A stretch of DNA of 10,233 nucleotides from Candidatus Omnitrophica bacterium UBA1562 (GTDB lineage Bacteria > Omnitrophota > Gorgyraeia > Gygaellales > Profunditerraquicolaceae): positions 1 to 10,233 of the forward strand of contig DCOU01000027.1 of assembly GCA_002322525.1 (NCBI GenBank), in the 5' to 3' direction. Positions 1 to 5,968 of the stretch are shown here, in pieces (the first letter of the stretch is position 1; every line of letters starts with the position of its first letter). The notes under the pieces are model-generated. The model saw only the letters and a list, made by a program, of their open reading frames with translations. It did not search any database and was not told where the DNA came from. The position numbers were made by a program, and so were the translations under genes.

Positions 1-16
1 AAAGGATTAAATATTC

Positions 17-46
17 TTAACATACTTGTGTACAATAAGTTACAAT
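17..46 (+). promoter_or_regulatory. possible sigma70-type promoter ahead of larB
   Basis: TTAACA at 17-22 (5 of 6 to the TTGACA consensus) is followed after 18 nt by TACAAT at 41-46 (5 of 6 to TATAAT). This would start a transcript near 53, about 35-40 nt before larB. The whole stretch 1-84 is very AT-rich, so such matches occur easily by chance. It is the only good promoter-like pair I see ahead of the larB-to-tpsB gene run. Confidence 0.35.
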
Positions 47-90
47 AATAAAATATTAAAAAATAGTCAAAAATTAACATAGTAGTGTAT

Positions 91-759
91 ATGGAGCACA
101 AAGAAGATTTTTGTAATCTGGGGTTTGCTAATATTGATATAGACAGAAAATCGCGCCGTGGTTATTCAGAAGTAATATATTGCCCGGGAAAAAGCAAGGC
201 CCAACTTAAAAAAATCGCCCGGGAGTTAATCAAAAATAAACAGGATTTATTACTTACAAAATTAGAGAAAGATAATTTTAGTTATCTTAAAAAGTCATTT
301 TCTAAACTAAGATATAAGGCATTAGCCAAAATAGGTTATCTCGTAAAAAAAACCAAAGTCCGCAAAATTGGTTTAGTGGCAGTTGTTTGCGCAGGCACCT
401 CGGATATACCAGTGGCTGAAGAAGCAGTGGTAACTTTAGAGCTAATGGGTAACCGCGTGGTTAAGCTCTATGACGTAGGCGTTGCCGGTGTGCACCGGCT
501 TATGAATAATATGGATGTGTTCAAAAAGGCAAAGGTAATTATTGTAGTCGCAGGTATGGAGGGCGCATTAGCCAGTATTGTTAGCGGACTGGTTAGTTGT
601 CCGGTTATTGCTGTGCCTACCAGCTGCGGTTACGGTGCAAATTTTGGCGGTTTGTCAGCTTTATTGACGATGCTCAACTGTTGTTCTGCGGGCGTGGCAG
701 TGGTAAATATTGATAATGGTTTTGGGGCAGGGTATTTCGCCAGCCTCATTAATAAGTGA
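91..759 (+). CDS. larB: LarB-family protein, nickel pincer cofactor biosynthesis (PurE-like carboxylase fold)
   Basis: LarB carboxylates and hydrolyses nicotinic acid adenine dinucleotide in the first step of the nickel-pincer nucleotide cofactor of lactate racemase-type enzymes; its core is related to PurE (NCAIR mutase). Family signatures are clear, numbered from the GTG at 85: an IDIDRKSRRGYSEV segment (17-30), CAGTSDIPVAEEA (102-114), DVGVAGVHRL (130-139), VAGMEGALASIVSGL (155-169), VPTSCGYGANFGGL (177-190) and MLNCCSAGVAVVNIDNGFGA (196-215). The cysteines at 199/200 lie where the family is expected to hold a catalytic cysteine. At 222-224 aa it is shorter than the usual ~245 aa: the N-terminal helix before the DR..R motif is largely missing and no earlier start exists, as the frame has a stop at 64-66. 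GTG 85 and ATG 91 are both possible and neither has a ribosome site; I took the ATG. No larA, larC or larE is in view, so the client enzyme is unknown. Confidence 0.9.
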   Translation: MEHKEDFCNLGFANIDIDRKSRRGYSEVIYCPGKSKAQLKKIARELIKNKQDLLLTKLEKDNFSYLKKSFSKLRYKALAKIGYLVKKTKVRKIGLVAVVCAGTSDIPVAEEAVVTLELMGNRVVKLYDVGVAGVHRLMNNMDVFKKAKVIIVVAGMEGALASIVSGLVSCPVIAVPTSCGYGANFGGLSALLTMLNCCSAGVAVVNIDNGFGAGYFASLINK

Positions 760-791
760 TAAGTTATGAGTTATAGGTTATGAGTTATGAG
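759..791. repeat. left arm of inverted repeat flanking fmdE (GTTATGAG/GTTATAG units)
   Basis: The gap after larB is built of short related units: AAGTTATGAG, TTATAGG, TTATGAG, TTATGAG. Bases 759-778 are an exact inverted copy of 1195-1214 (20 of 20). The array overlaps the last base of the larB stop codon and contains the fmdE start codon at 787. No ribosome-binding site is present in it. Confidence 0.75.
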
Positions 792-1209
792 AATTACACT
801 AAAAGAAGCAGAAAAATTTCACGGACACCTGGGGCCCTATTTGGTTTTAGGGATTTTGGCCGGTGAATTAGCCCTTAAAAAATTAAGATGTAGAAAATAT
901 TTTGATTTGGAAATTAAAGTCTTTGGTGCCAATAAAAAGCCAAAATCATGCCTTATTGATGGACTTCAATTGTCAACCGGCGCAACCTATGGTAAAGGCA
1001 ATATCGAAAAATTAAATGGTCCTGTAATCAAAGTAGAATTTTACAATCGCACTTACCGTAAAAAAATTATTTTGAAATTTAAACAGAGCTTAATTGAAAA
1101 ACTTAAGAGAATAAAAACGCATAGAGATTCAGAATTATTGGCAAAGAGATTATATAAGACAGAGTATAATGAACTTTTTAACCTAACACCTAACACCTAT
1201 AACTCATAA
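787..1209 (+). CDS. small FmdE-family protein (formylmethanofuran dehydrogenase subunit E-like)
   Basis: FmdE-like domains bind a metal (iron or zinc) and were named from formylmethanofuran dehydrogenase, but most bacterial members have no proven function. Seen here: KFHGHLGPYLVLG (10-22), the FHGH..P signature at the N-terminus; a cysteine at 55 followed by IDGLQLSTGATYGKGN (57-72), the conserved Cys-(x)n-D-x2-Q-x3-GAT-x-GKGN block; and a basic C-terminal helix (90-120). The length of 140 aa fits a single FmdE domain without the zinc-ribbon tail of longer members. ATG 787 is the only reasonable start, since the frame has a stop at 781-783. The last residues, NLTPNTYNS, are encoded by the right-hand repeat array, which also gives the stop codon, so this tail is probably not ancestral. 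Position between larB and acsC suggests a metal- or cofactor-related role in the Wood-Ljungdahl block; that is inference. A link to methanofuran is not implied. Confidence 0.82.
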   Translation: MRITLKEAEKFHGHLGPYLVLGILAGELALKKLRCRKYFDLEIKVFGANKKPKSCLIDGLQLSTGATYGKGNIEKLNGPVIKVEFYNRTYRKKIILKFKQSLIEKLKRIKTHRDSELLAKRLYKTEYNELFNLTPNTYNS

Positions 1210-1217
1210 CTTATAAC
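1182..1217. repeat. right arm of inverted repeat flanking fmdE (CCTAACA/CCTATAACTCATAAC units)
   Basis: Two CCTAACA units (1182-1188, 1189-1195) lead into CCTATAACTCATAACTTAT. Bases 1195-1214 are the exact reverse complement of 759-778. The array codes for the last residues and stop of the FmdE-like protein and ends 7 nt before the acsC start, so no Shine-Dalgarno site is left for acsC. Confidence 0.75.
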
Positions 1218-1223
1218 TTTAAC

Positions 1224-2552
1224 ATGGCGTTTTCCGGATTAGATATTTATAAATTATTACCCAAGACTAACTGCCGCGAATGCGGGTTTGTGACCTGCCT
1301 GGCTTTTGCTATGCAGCTGGCTAAAAAAGCAGTAAGCATTGATAAATGCCCTTATCTTTCTGAAGAAGCAAAGAGGGTGCTGGAGGCTTCTAGCCAGCCG
1401 CCTATTAAATTAGTTAACATCGGAGAAGGCGATAATAAATTGGAAGTGGGTAATGAAACCGTGCTTTTTCGTCACGAAGAGAAATTTTATCATCCCACAG
1501 CAGTAGGTTTTATCATCGAAGATAGCTTGTCAGTCGATGAAATAAAGCATAGATTAGAAAGAATTAATAAATTAAAATTTGAACGCGTGGGCCAAGAGTT
1601 GAATGTAAATCTTGTAGCCGTAAGGCACACCAGCGATAAAAAGAAATTCATTGAAGCGATACAGACAGTTTTGAATAATACGCCTCTTGCGCTAGTTTTG
1701 ATGAGCGATGAGCCAGAGGCATTAAAAGAGGCATTAAAAATTACTGCTCAGAGAAGGCCTTTAATTTACCATGCTACCAAAGATAACGCAGGGCAGTTTT
1801 CTAAATTAGCACAGGAGTTTAAAGTGCCTGTTGTGGCTTCATCTTCGGACTTAGAAACACTTTCCGGCCTTACCAGGGAATTAAATAATCAAGGAGTAAA
1901 TGATATTATTTTAGATACGGGCGTAAAACCGGTTAAAGATAAAATCTGGGATTTAACTCAAGAAAGAAGGCAGGCGCTTAAAAAATCCAATCGTAGTTTG
2001 GGCTACCCGACTTTAGTAATAATAGATGCCAAGGACCCTTATGAAGAGGTAATGGAGGCTGCGACTTATATTTCTAAATATGCCAGCATTGTTTTAATGC
2101 GGGGGATAGAGGCGTGGCAGGTTTTATCGCTTTTAACCTTAAGGCAGAATATCTACACTGATCCGCAGAAACCTTTGCAGATAGAACCAAAGCTTTATTC
2201 TGTGGGAGCTGTCAGTAGCAAATCACCTGTATTAGTTACCACTAATTTTTCACTGACCTATTATACGGTATTAGGGGAAGTGGAGGCAAGTAAGGTGCCT
2301 TCTTATATCGTAAGCGTAGATACTGAAGGTATGTCAGTGTTAACTGCCTGGGCAGCAGAGAAGTTTACGCCGGAGAAGATAAGCGACTCGATAAATAAAT
2401 TTGTAGTAAAAGATACGGTTTCGCATATGCGTTTGATTATCCCCGGCTATGTAGCAGTAATGAGCGGGGATTTAGAAGATAAATCCGGCTGGCAGGTAGT
2501 GGTGGGGCCAAAAGAAGCATCCGGCATTCCGTCGTTCTTAAAAAACTTATAA
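1224..2552 (+). CDS. acsC: corrinoid iron-sulfur protein large (gamma) subunit, acetyl-CoA synthase complex
   Basis: AcsC carries the corrinoid and a low-potential [4Fe-4S] cluster. With AcsD it takes the methyl group from methyl-tetrahydrofolate (via AcsE) and hands it to the A-cluster of acetyl-CoA synthase; the cluster reduces Co(II) to Co(I). The N-terminus shows the cluster motif C17-x2-C20-x4-C25-x16-C42, followed by CPYLSEEAK. The middle (about 60-320) is the TIM-barrel part, with VGNETVLFRHEEKFYHP at 75-91. The C-terminal corrinoid-binding domain (about 325-442) shows TTNFSLTYYTVLGEVE and IPGYVAVMSGDLEDKSGW. At 442 aa it matches the usual ~445 aa and looks intact. ATG 1224 is right because the cluster motif begins close behind it; there is no Shine-Dalgarno, as the upstream bases are repeat. 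Followed by a 160-bp repeat-filled gap and then its own reactivase gene. Confidence 0.96.
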   Translation: MAFSGLDIYKLLPKTNCRECGFVTCLAFAMQLAKKAVSIDKCPYLSEEAKRVLEASSQPPIKLVNIGEGDNKLEVGNETVLFRHEEKFYHPTAVGFIIEDSLSVDEIKHRLERINKLKFERVGQELNVNLVAVRHTSDKKKFIEAIQTVLNNTPLALVLMSDEPEALKEALKITAQRRPLIYHATKDNAGQFSKLAQEFKVPVVASSSDLETLSGLTRELNNQGVNDIILDTGVKPVKDKIWDLTQERRQALKKSNRSLGYPTLVIIDAKDPYEEVMEAATYISKYASIVLMRGIEAWQVLSLLTLRQNIYTDPQKPLQIEPKLYSVGAVSSKSPVLVTTNFSLTYYTVLGEVEASKVPSYIVSVDTEGMSVLTAWAAEKFTPEKISDSINKFVVKDTVSHMRLIIPGYVAVMSGDLEDKSGWQVVVGPKEASGIPSFLKNL

Positions 2553-2561
2553 TATAATAAT

Positions 2562-2700
2562 AGGACCGTTTCTTCCCCTAATCGAGGACCGTTTCTTATG
2601 CTAAAGCAAGAAGTGTCTCCTAAATATAGAATATTATTAAAAGGGGACACTTCTCCGATTGGCTGAAGAAACGTCCCCCGATTGGATCGGGACCTGTCCC
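2562..2700. repeat. composite palindromic repeat element (GGGGACA / ACGTCCCC type), copy 1
   Basis: This fills most of the acsC-RACo gap. It holds two direct copies of AGGACCGTTTCTT (2562-2574, 2585-2597). A hairpin follows, with arms 2609-2620 (AGAAGTGTCTCC) and 2643-2654 (GGGGACACTTCT), 11 of 12 pairing with one G-T, around a 22-nt loop. Next come CCGATTGG copies (2655-2662, 2679-2686) and AAGAAACGTCCCC, an inverted near-copy of the opening unit. The same hairpin, again with a 22-nt loop, lies at 4724-4763. The look is that of REP/RAYT-type or MITE-like elements spread by a transposase elsewhere; no transposase is in this window. Confidence 0.75.
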
Positions 2701-2712
2701 TAATAAGAGAGA

Positions 2713-4710
2713 ATGGAAAAGTTCAAGATTACATTTTATCCGGATAATAAAACTATAGAAGAAGAGAAAGGCAAAAGTATCCTTTCCGCAGCTATTTCTG
2801 CGGGGGTTTATATTAATTCTAGTTGCGGCGGCGACGGTGTTTGCGGCCGGTGTAAGGTAATTTTAAAAAAAGGACAAGTCCTTACTCAACCAACAGGAAG
2901 GATAAACCTGGATGAGAGAAAAAGGGGAATTTATCTAGCCTGTTTAACTACTGCGCAAAGCGATTTAGAAATAGAGGTTCCCCCTGAATCAAGGTTAGAT
3001 TTAGAAAAATTAAGCCCACAGGATTTAGATTTAAGGCTAAAAGGGCTTTATTCAGAGTCCGAAGATATAGAGCCACCAGAGTCGGTTCTGGGTGAAGAGA
3101 TTTTTGTGCACTCCCCATTAGCTACAAAACTTTATTTAGAATTACCGCCTCCGGATTTGGAAGATAAAATTAGCGATTTAGAAAGGTTATATCGTCAGAT
3201 ACGCCGGATTCAGGATATACCGATTATGCAGACAGGCCTGGCAAATATCAGGCGCTTAGGAGAATTGTTACGGGCTTCAGATTGGAAGATTACTGTGACT
3301 TTAGGTAAAAGAAATGGGACAACAGAGATTGTCCTTATTGAACCAGGTAACACTTCCCATAAAAATTTTGGTTTAGCATTTGATATAGGTACCACTACGA
3401 TCTCCGGACAATTGGTAGATTTAAATACCAAGAAGGTCTTAGGCACAAAGGCAACCTATAATAAACAGGCCAGTTTTGGCAGCGATATTATCACCCGCAT
3501 TATTTACGCGCAGGAACAGGATGGCCTGGAGAAATTACATCATGCAGTCATTGATGGTATGAATCAAATGATTCAAGAATTAATACACGAGCATAACATT
3601 GACCTTAATGATGTGAATTGTATTTTATGCGCGGGCAATACTACAATGGCGCATCTTTTGCTACGCGTTGACCCTACATATATCAGGAGAGAACCGTATG
3701 TGCCTACGGCAAATTTTGTTCCTACTATTCGTGCTTCCGAGGCAGGTATAAAGATAAATCCACGCGGGCTCCTGTCCTGTGTTCCGGGAATATCTAGCTA
3801 TGTGGGCGGGGATGTCGTGTCAGGCGTTCTTTCCTGCGGCCTGGATAGCAGGGAAGATTTAAGTATCCTGATTGATATCGGCACAAACGGAGAGATAGTC
3901 TTAGGTAACAGGGATTTTCTGATTTCTGCTTCTGCTTCTGCAGGCCCTGCATTTGAAGGTTCAGGCGTAAGTTGCGGCATGCGCTCAAGCCGCGGCGCAA
4001 TCCAGAAAATGAAGATTACGCCAGGCGATTTTCAGGTTACCTATAACACTATTAGCGAAGCTAACCCCGTTAGAAATACCGAAGCTCTTAACAAAAAAGA
4101 CAAGATTTCTAACGGGGCTAAGCCGCGTGGCATATGCGGTTCAGGATATATAGATATAATTGCCCAGATGCTCGGCGTAGGTTTGTTAGATAAGAACGGT
4201 AAGATAAAGACGCTCAAGCATAAACGTATTCGCGATGGCGAATTTGGCCGAGAGTTTGTATTAGTGTTTAAAGAAGAAACAGATTCGACCTCTGATATTG
4301 TTGTTACAGAGGTCGATATTGAGAACATTAAGCGGGCAAAGGCAGCAATTTATTCTGCCACAGCTGCATTAGTAAAATATATGGCTTTGGATTTCTCTAA
4401 GATAAAGAAGATTTTTATTGCCGGAGGATTTGGCACTTATATTGATGTGGATAATGCTATAAGCATAGGGTTGTTGCCGGATTTAGACAGGTCTAAGTTT
4501 GTATTTGTGGGCAATAGTTCTTTGGCAGGTGCCCGCGCCATACTTTTGTCGTATGAGGCAATGAAAAAAGCAGATGAGATTGCCAAAAAGATTACTTATT
4601 TTGAATTATCCGTTGAGCCGGGATATATGGATGAATACATGGCAGCTTTGTTTTTTCCGCACACGGATTTAGCAAAATTTCCATCAGTAAAAAAGGAGGG
4701 ACGTCTTTGA
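2713..4710 (+). CDS. acsV: reductive activator of corrinoid iron-sulfur protein (RACo/AcsV; ferredoxin + ASKHA domain)
   Basis: RACo rescues the corrinoid protein when its cobalt slips to inactive Co(II), coupling ATP hydrolysis to one-electron reduction. The N-terminal plant-type [2Fe-2S] domain (1-90) has C38-x5-C44-x2-C47-x29-C77. A linker and middle domain (about 90-215) lead to the ASKHA ATPase: FDIGTTT near 222-228, DIGTNGE at 388-394, KPRGICGSG near 470, and IFIAGGFGTYIDVDNAISIGLLPD near 565-590. At 665 aa it is slightly longer than usual (~640). The excess is mostly a 19-codon insertion (NPVRNTEALNKKDKISNGA, about 451-469) encoded by a palindromic element directly before KPRGICGSG. 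The C-terminal KKEGRL after HTDLAKFPSV is also repeat-like DNA. The Shine-Dalgarno is weak (AGAGAG, 2706-2711, too close to ATG 2713), but the ferredoxin fold begins at once, so the start is sound. It sits between the two subunits of its client protein. Confidence 0.95.
   Translation: MEKFKITFYPDNKTIEEEKGKSILSAAISAGVYINSSCGGDGVCGRCKVILKKGQVLTQPTGRINLDERKRGIYLACLTTAQSDLEIEVPPESRLDLEKLSPQDLDLRLKGLYSESEDIEPPESVLGEEIFVHSPLATKLYLELPPPDLEDKISDLERLYRQIRRIQDIPIMQTGLANIRRLGELLRASDWKITVTLGKRNGTTEIVLIEPGNTSHKNFGLAFDIGTTTISGQLVDLNTKKVLGTKATYNKQASFGSDIITRIIYAQEQDGLEKLHHAVIDGMNQMIQELIHEHNIDLNDVNCILCAGNTTMAHLLLRVDPTYIRREPYVPTANFVPTIRASEAGIKINPRGLLSCVPGISSYVGGDVVSGVLSCGLDSREDLSILIDIGTNGEIVLGNRDFLISASASAGPAFEGSGVSCGMRSSRGAIQKMKITPGDFQVTYNTISEANPVRNTEALNKKDKISNGAKPRGICGSGYIDIIAQMLGVGLLDKNGKIKTLKHKRIRDGEFGREFVLVFKEETDSTSDIVVTEVDIENIKRAKAAIYSATAALVKYMALDFSKIKKIFIAGGFGTYIDVDNAISIGLLPDLDRSKFVFVGNSSLAGARAILLSYEAMKKADEIAKKITYFELSVEPGYMDEYMAALFFPHTDLAKFPSVKKEGRL
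4060..4121. repeat. palindromic element inserted in frame inside the RACo gene
   Basis: Arms CCCCGTTAGAAAT (4065-4077) and ATTTCTAACGGGG (4105-4117) are perfect 13-bp inverted repeats with a 27-nt spacer. The pentamer GCTAA stands at 4060-4064 and again at 4117-4121, exactly 57 bp apart, like a target-site duplication. Removing one 57-bp period restores ISEAKPRGICGSG, which reads as a normal family sequence. The element therefore adds 19 codons with no stop and no frame change. It resembles in concept the Rickettsia palindromic elements found within genes. Confidence 0.8.
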
Positions 4711-4790
4711 ATCCAAAGCAAAGGGTGTCCCCAGAATCAAAAATCTTGCTGAAAGGGGACACCTTTCCGATCGACAATGGGGACGTTTCC
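4695..4790. repeat. composite palindromic repeat element, copy 2, with GGGGACGTTTC units
   Basis: GGAGGGACGTCTTTGA (4695-4710) is a unit-like sequence that also supplies the RACo stop codon. A hairpin follows, with arms GGTGTCCCC (4724-4732) and GGGGACACC (4755-4763), 9 of 9 pairs, around a 22-nt loop. It matches copy 1 at 2609-2654 in arm sequence, loop length, the preceding AAAGCAA and the following TCCGAT. Then comes a tandem 18-mer, GACAATGGGGACGTTTC plus C or T (4773-4790 and 4791-4808), whose second unit starts the large palindrome. Confidence 0.75.
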
Positions 4791-4793
4791 GAC

Positions 4794-4840
4794 AATGGGG
4801 ACGTTTCTATTTTTCTAAGAAAAATAGAAACGTCCCCATT
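4794..4840. repeat. 47-nt perfect palindrome in the RACo-acsD gap
   Basis: Bases 4794-4816 and 4818-4840 are exact inverted copies (23 of 23) around one base, reading AATGGGGACGTTTC... and ...GAAACGTCCCCATT. As RNA it would form a very stable hairpin with a loop of about 3 nt. There is no T-run right after it (ATAGTATAGG follows), so it is not a standard intrinsic terminator, though it could still slow transcription, protect the 3' end of the upstream mRNA, or be a transposition end. Confidence 0.85.
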
Positions 4841-4867
4841 ATAGTATAGGTATAGGTAGGTATACTG

Positions 4868-4936
4868 ATGTCGCTGGATAAAGATGCAATCAGCTTGAGC
4901 GCATTAAGGAAGCTAGGAGAGAGGTTATGGAGTTGA
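4868..4936 (+). other. short 22-codon reading frame before acsD; possible leader or frameshifted old N-terminus
   Basis: ATG 4868 opens MSLDKDAISLSALRKLGERLWS and stops at 4934-4936, just inside acsD. In the acsD frame, the bases from 4891 read QLERIKEARREV straight into the acsD start MELMLEKWSG with no stop. Adding one base near 4891 would join MSLDKDAI to QLERIKEARREVMELML, a smooth charged helix. Either this is a chance short frame, a translated leader coupled to acsD, or the remains of a longer acsD N-terminus. Confidence 0.25.
4915..4919 (+). promoter_or_regulatory. ribosome-binding site that fixes the acsD start
   Basis: AGGAG ends 7 nt before ATG 4927. It supports translation beginning at 4927 rather than at any longer form, and at ATG 4936 downstream there is no comparable site. 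Confidence 0.6.
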
Positions 4937-5895
4937 TGTTAGAGAAATGGTCAGGCGTAGTCTCAATAGTCAATATCGGTGCTCCTCGAGAGGAAGGCGG
5001 GACACGCTCCAGAGTTATTCAGGTCGGAGGTCAGGCAACATTGCCGTTTTTATTTGCCGAAGGCGCATTACCCCACAGGCCGGTAATTGCCTTTGAAATT
5101 TGGGACATTCCTCCCACTGAGTGGCCGCAGGAATTAAATAAAAATTATAGCGATGTTTTTAATGACCCGCTTAGTTGGGCAGAAAAATGTGTGAAGGAAT
5201 ATAAGGCCCAACTTTTATGCGTTAGATTACAAGGTAGCCATCCTGATTTTGGAAATAGGATGCCAGAGCAAGAGGCAAAATTCTTAAGCCAGTTATTAAA
5301 AAAAGTAGATGTGCCTTTGATTGTCTTGGGATGCGGCGACGATACAAAAGACAATTTAATATTGCCTGCCTGTTGTGAAGCAGCCAGAGGAGAACGCTGT
5401 CTTGTAGGCAGCGCGGCGCAGGATAATTATAAAACCTTAACCGCAGCGGTCTTAGCAGACGGGCACAATATTATTGCCGAATCACCCATTGATATAAATA
5501 TTGCCAAACAATTAAATATTCTAATTTCTGATATGGGTTTACCTTTAGAACGTATTGTCATAAATCCTACTATTGGCGCATTGGGTTATGGCCTGGAATA
5601 CGCCTATTCCATTATGGAACGCGCAAGGCTGGCTGCTTTAGCTGGTGATAAAACTGTGGCCTCGCCTTTTATCTGTTTGGTAGGACAAGAATCCTGGCGA
5701 GCCAAAGAGGCAAAGGCAGCGCAAGCAGAATTTCCTTCCTGGGGACTAGAATCAGAACGGGGAATTATCTGGGAGGCAATCACTGCTACTGCGCTTATTC
5801 AGGCCGGAGCAGATATCTTAGTGATGAGGCATCCTAAAGCGATAGAGAAGGTAAATAAGTATATAGAAGAATTGATGAAATCTTCGGTTACGTAG
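4927..5895 (+). CDS. acsD: corrinoid iron-sulfur protein small (delta/beta) subunit, acetyl-CoA synthase complex
   Basis: AcsD is the TIM-barrel partner of AcsC; the heterodimer holds the corrinoid between the two subunits and carries the methyl group from AcsE to acetyl-CoA synthase. Seen here: the family opening EKWSGVVSIVNIG (6-18), RVIQVGGQATLPF (29-41), AFEIWDIPP (55-63), ALLCVRLQGSHPDFGN-like barrel strands around 95-110, PLIVLGCGDDTKD near 130-142, and NPTIGALGYGLEYAYSIMERARLAAL in the second half. The 322-aa length is normal for the family (about 310-320) and there is no break. It follows RACo after a 216-bp repeat-rich gap and precedes acsE. The order acsC-RACo-acsD-acsE resembles acetogen clusters but with the two CoFeSP subunits split by the reactivase. 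Confidence 0.95.
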   Translation: MELMLEKWSGVVSIVNIGAPREEGGTRSRVIQVGGQATLPFLFAEGALPHRPVIAFEIWDIPPTEWPQELNKNYSDVFNDPLSWAEKCVKEYKAQLLCVRLQGSHPDFGNRMPEQEAKFLSQLLKKVDVPLIVLGCGDDTKDNLILPACCEAARGERCLVGSAAQDNYKTLTAAVLADGHNIIAESPIDINIAKQLNILISDMGLPLERIVINPTIGALGYGLEYAYSIMERARLAALAGDKTVASPFICLVGQESWRAKEAKAAQAEFPSWGLESERGIIWEAITATALIQAGADILVMRHPKAIEKVNKYIEELMKSSVT

Positions 5896-5913
5896 TTAGG
5901 TAACAGTAAGGAA

Positions 5914-5968
5914 GCCCGTATCGGTAACGGTTATGGTAACGTAACCGTTACCGATAGACGAAACGGGC
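5914..5968. repeat. GTAAC-rich palindrome between acsD and acsE
   Basis: Arms TATCGGTAACGGTTA (5919-5933) and TAACCGTTACCGATA (5942-5956) pair perfectly over 15 bp around an 8-nt loop, TGGTAACG. An outer GCCCG/CGGGC pair (5914-5918, 5964-5968) extends the stem with a bulge on the right side. Further GGTTACG, GGTAAC and CGTAACC copies lie at 5886, 5898 and 5971, so the GTAAC/GTTAC core occurs about seven times in 95 bp. No T-run follows, so a plain terminator is unlikely. Confidence 0.75.

Noticed and set aside
2447..2650. Minus-strand reading frame of 67 codons overlapping the acsC end and the repeat
   Set aside because: It runs across the end of acsC and the repeat element. It shares an SPF..I...GDT.CF peptide pattern with the frame at 4592-4795 only because both read the same repeat DNA; no ribosome site or family match.
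4592..4795. Minus-strand reading frame of 67 codons over the RACo end and repeat copy 2
   Set aside because: Shadow of RACo plus repeat translation, as above.
4794..4840. Intrinsic terminator at the large palindrome
   Set aside because: The stem is strong but no T-run follows on the + strand; the operon continues in the same direction.
2553..4860. CRISPR array suggested by the repeated GGGGACA/ACGTCCCC units
   Set aside because: Units are short, in both orientations, unevenly spaced and without uniform spacers; no cas genes nearby.
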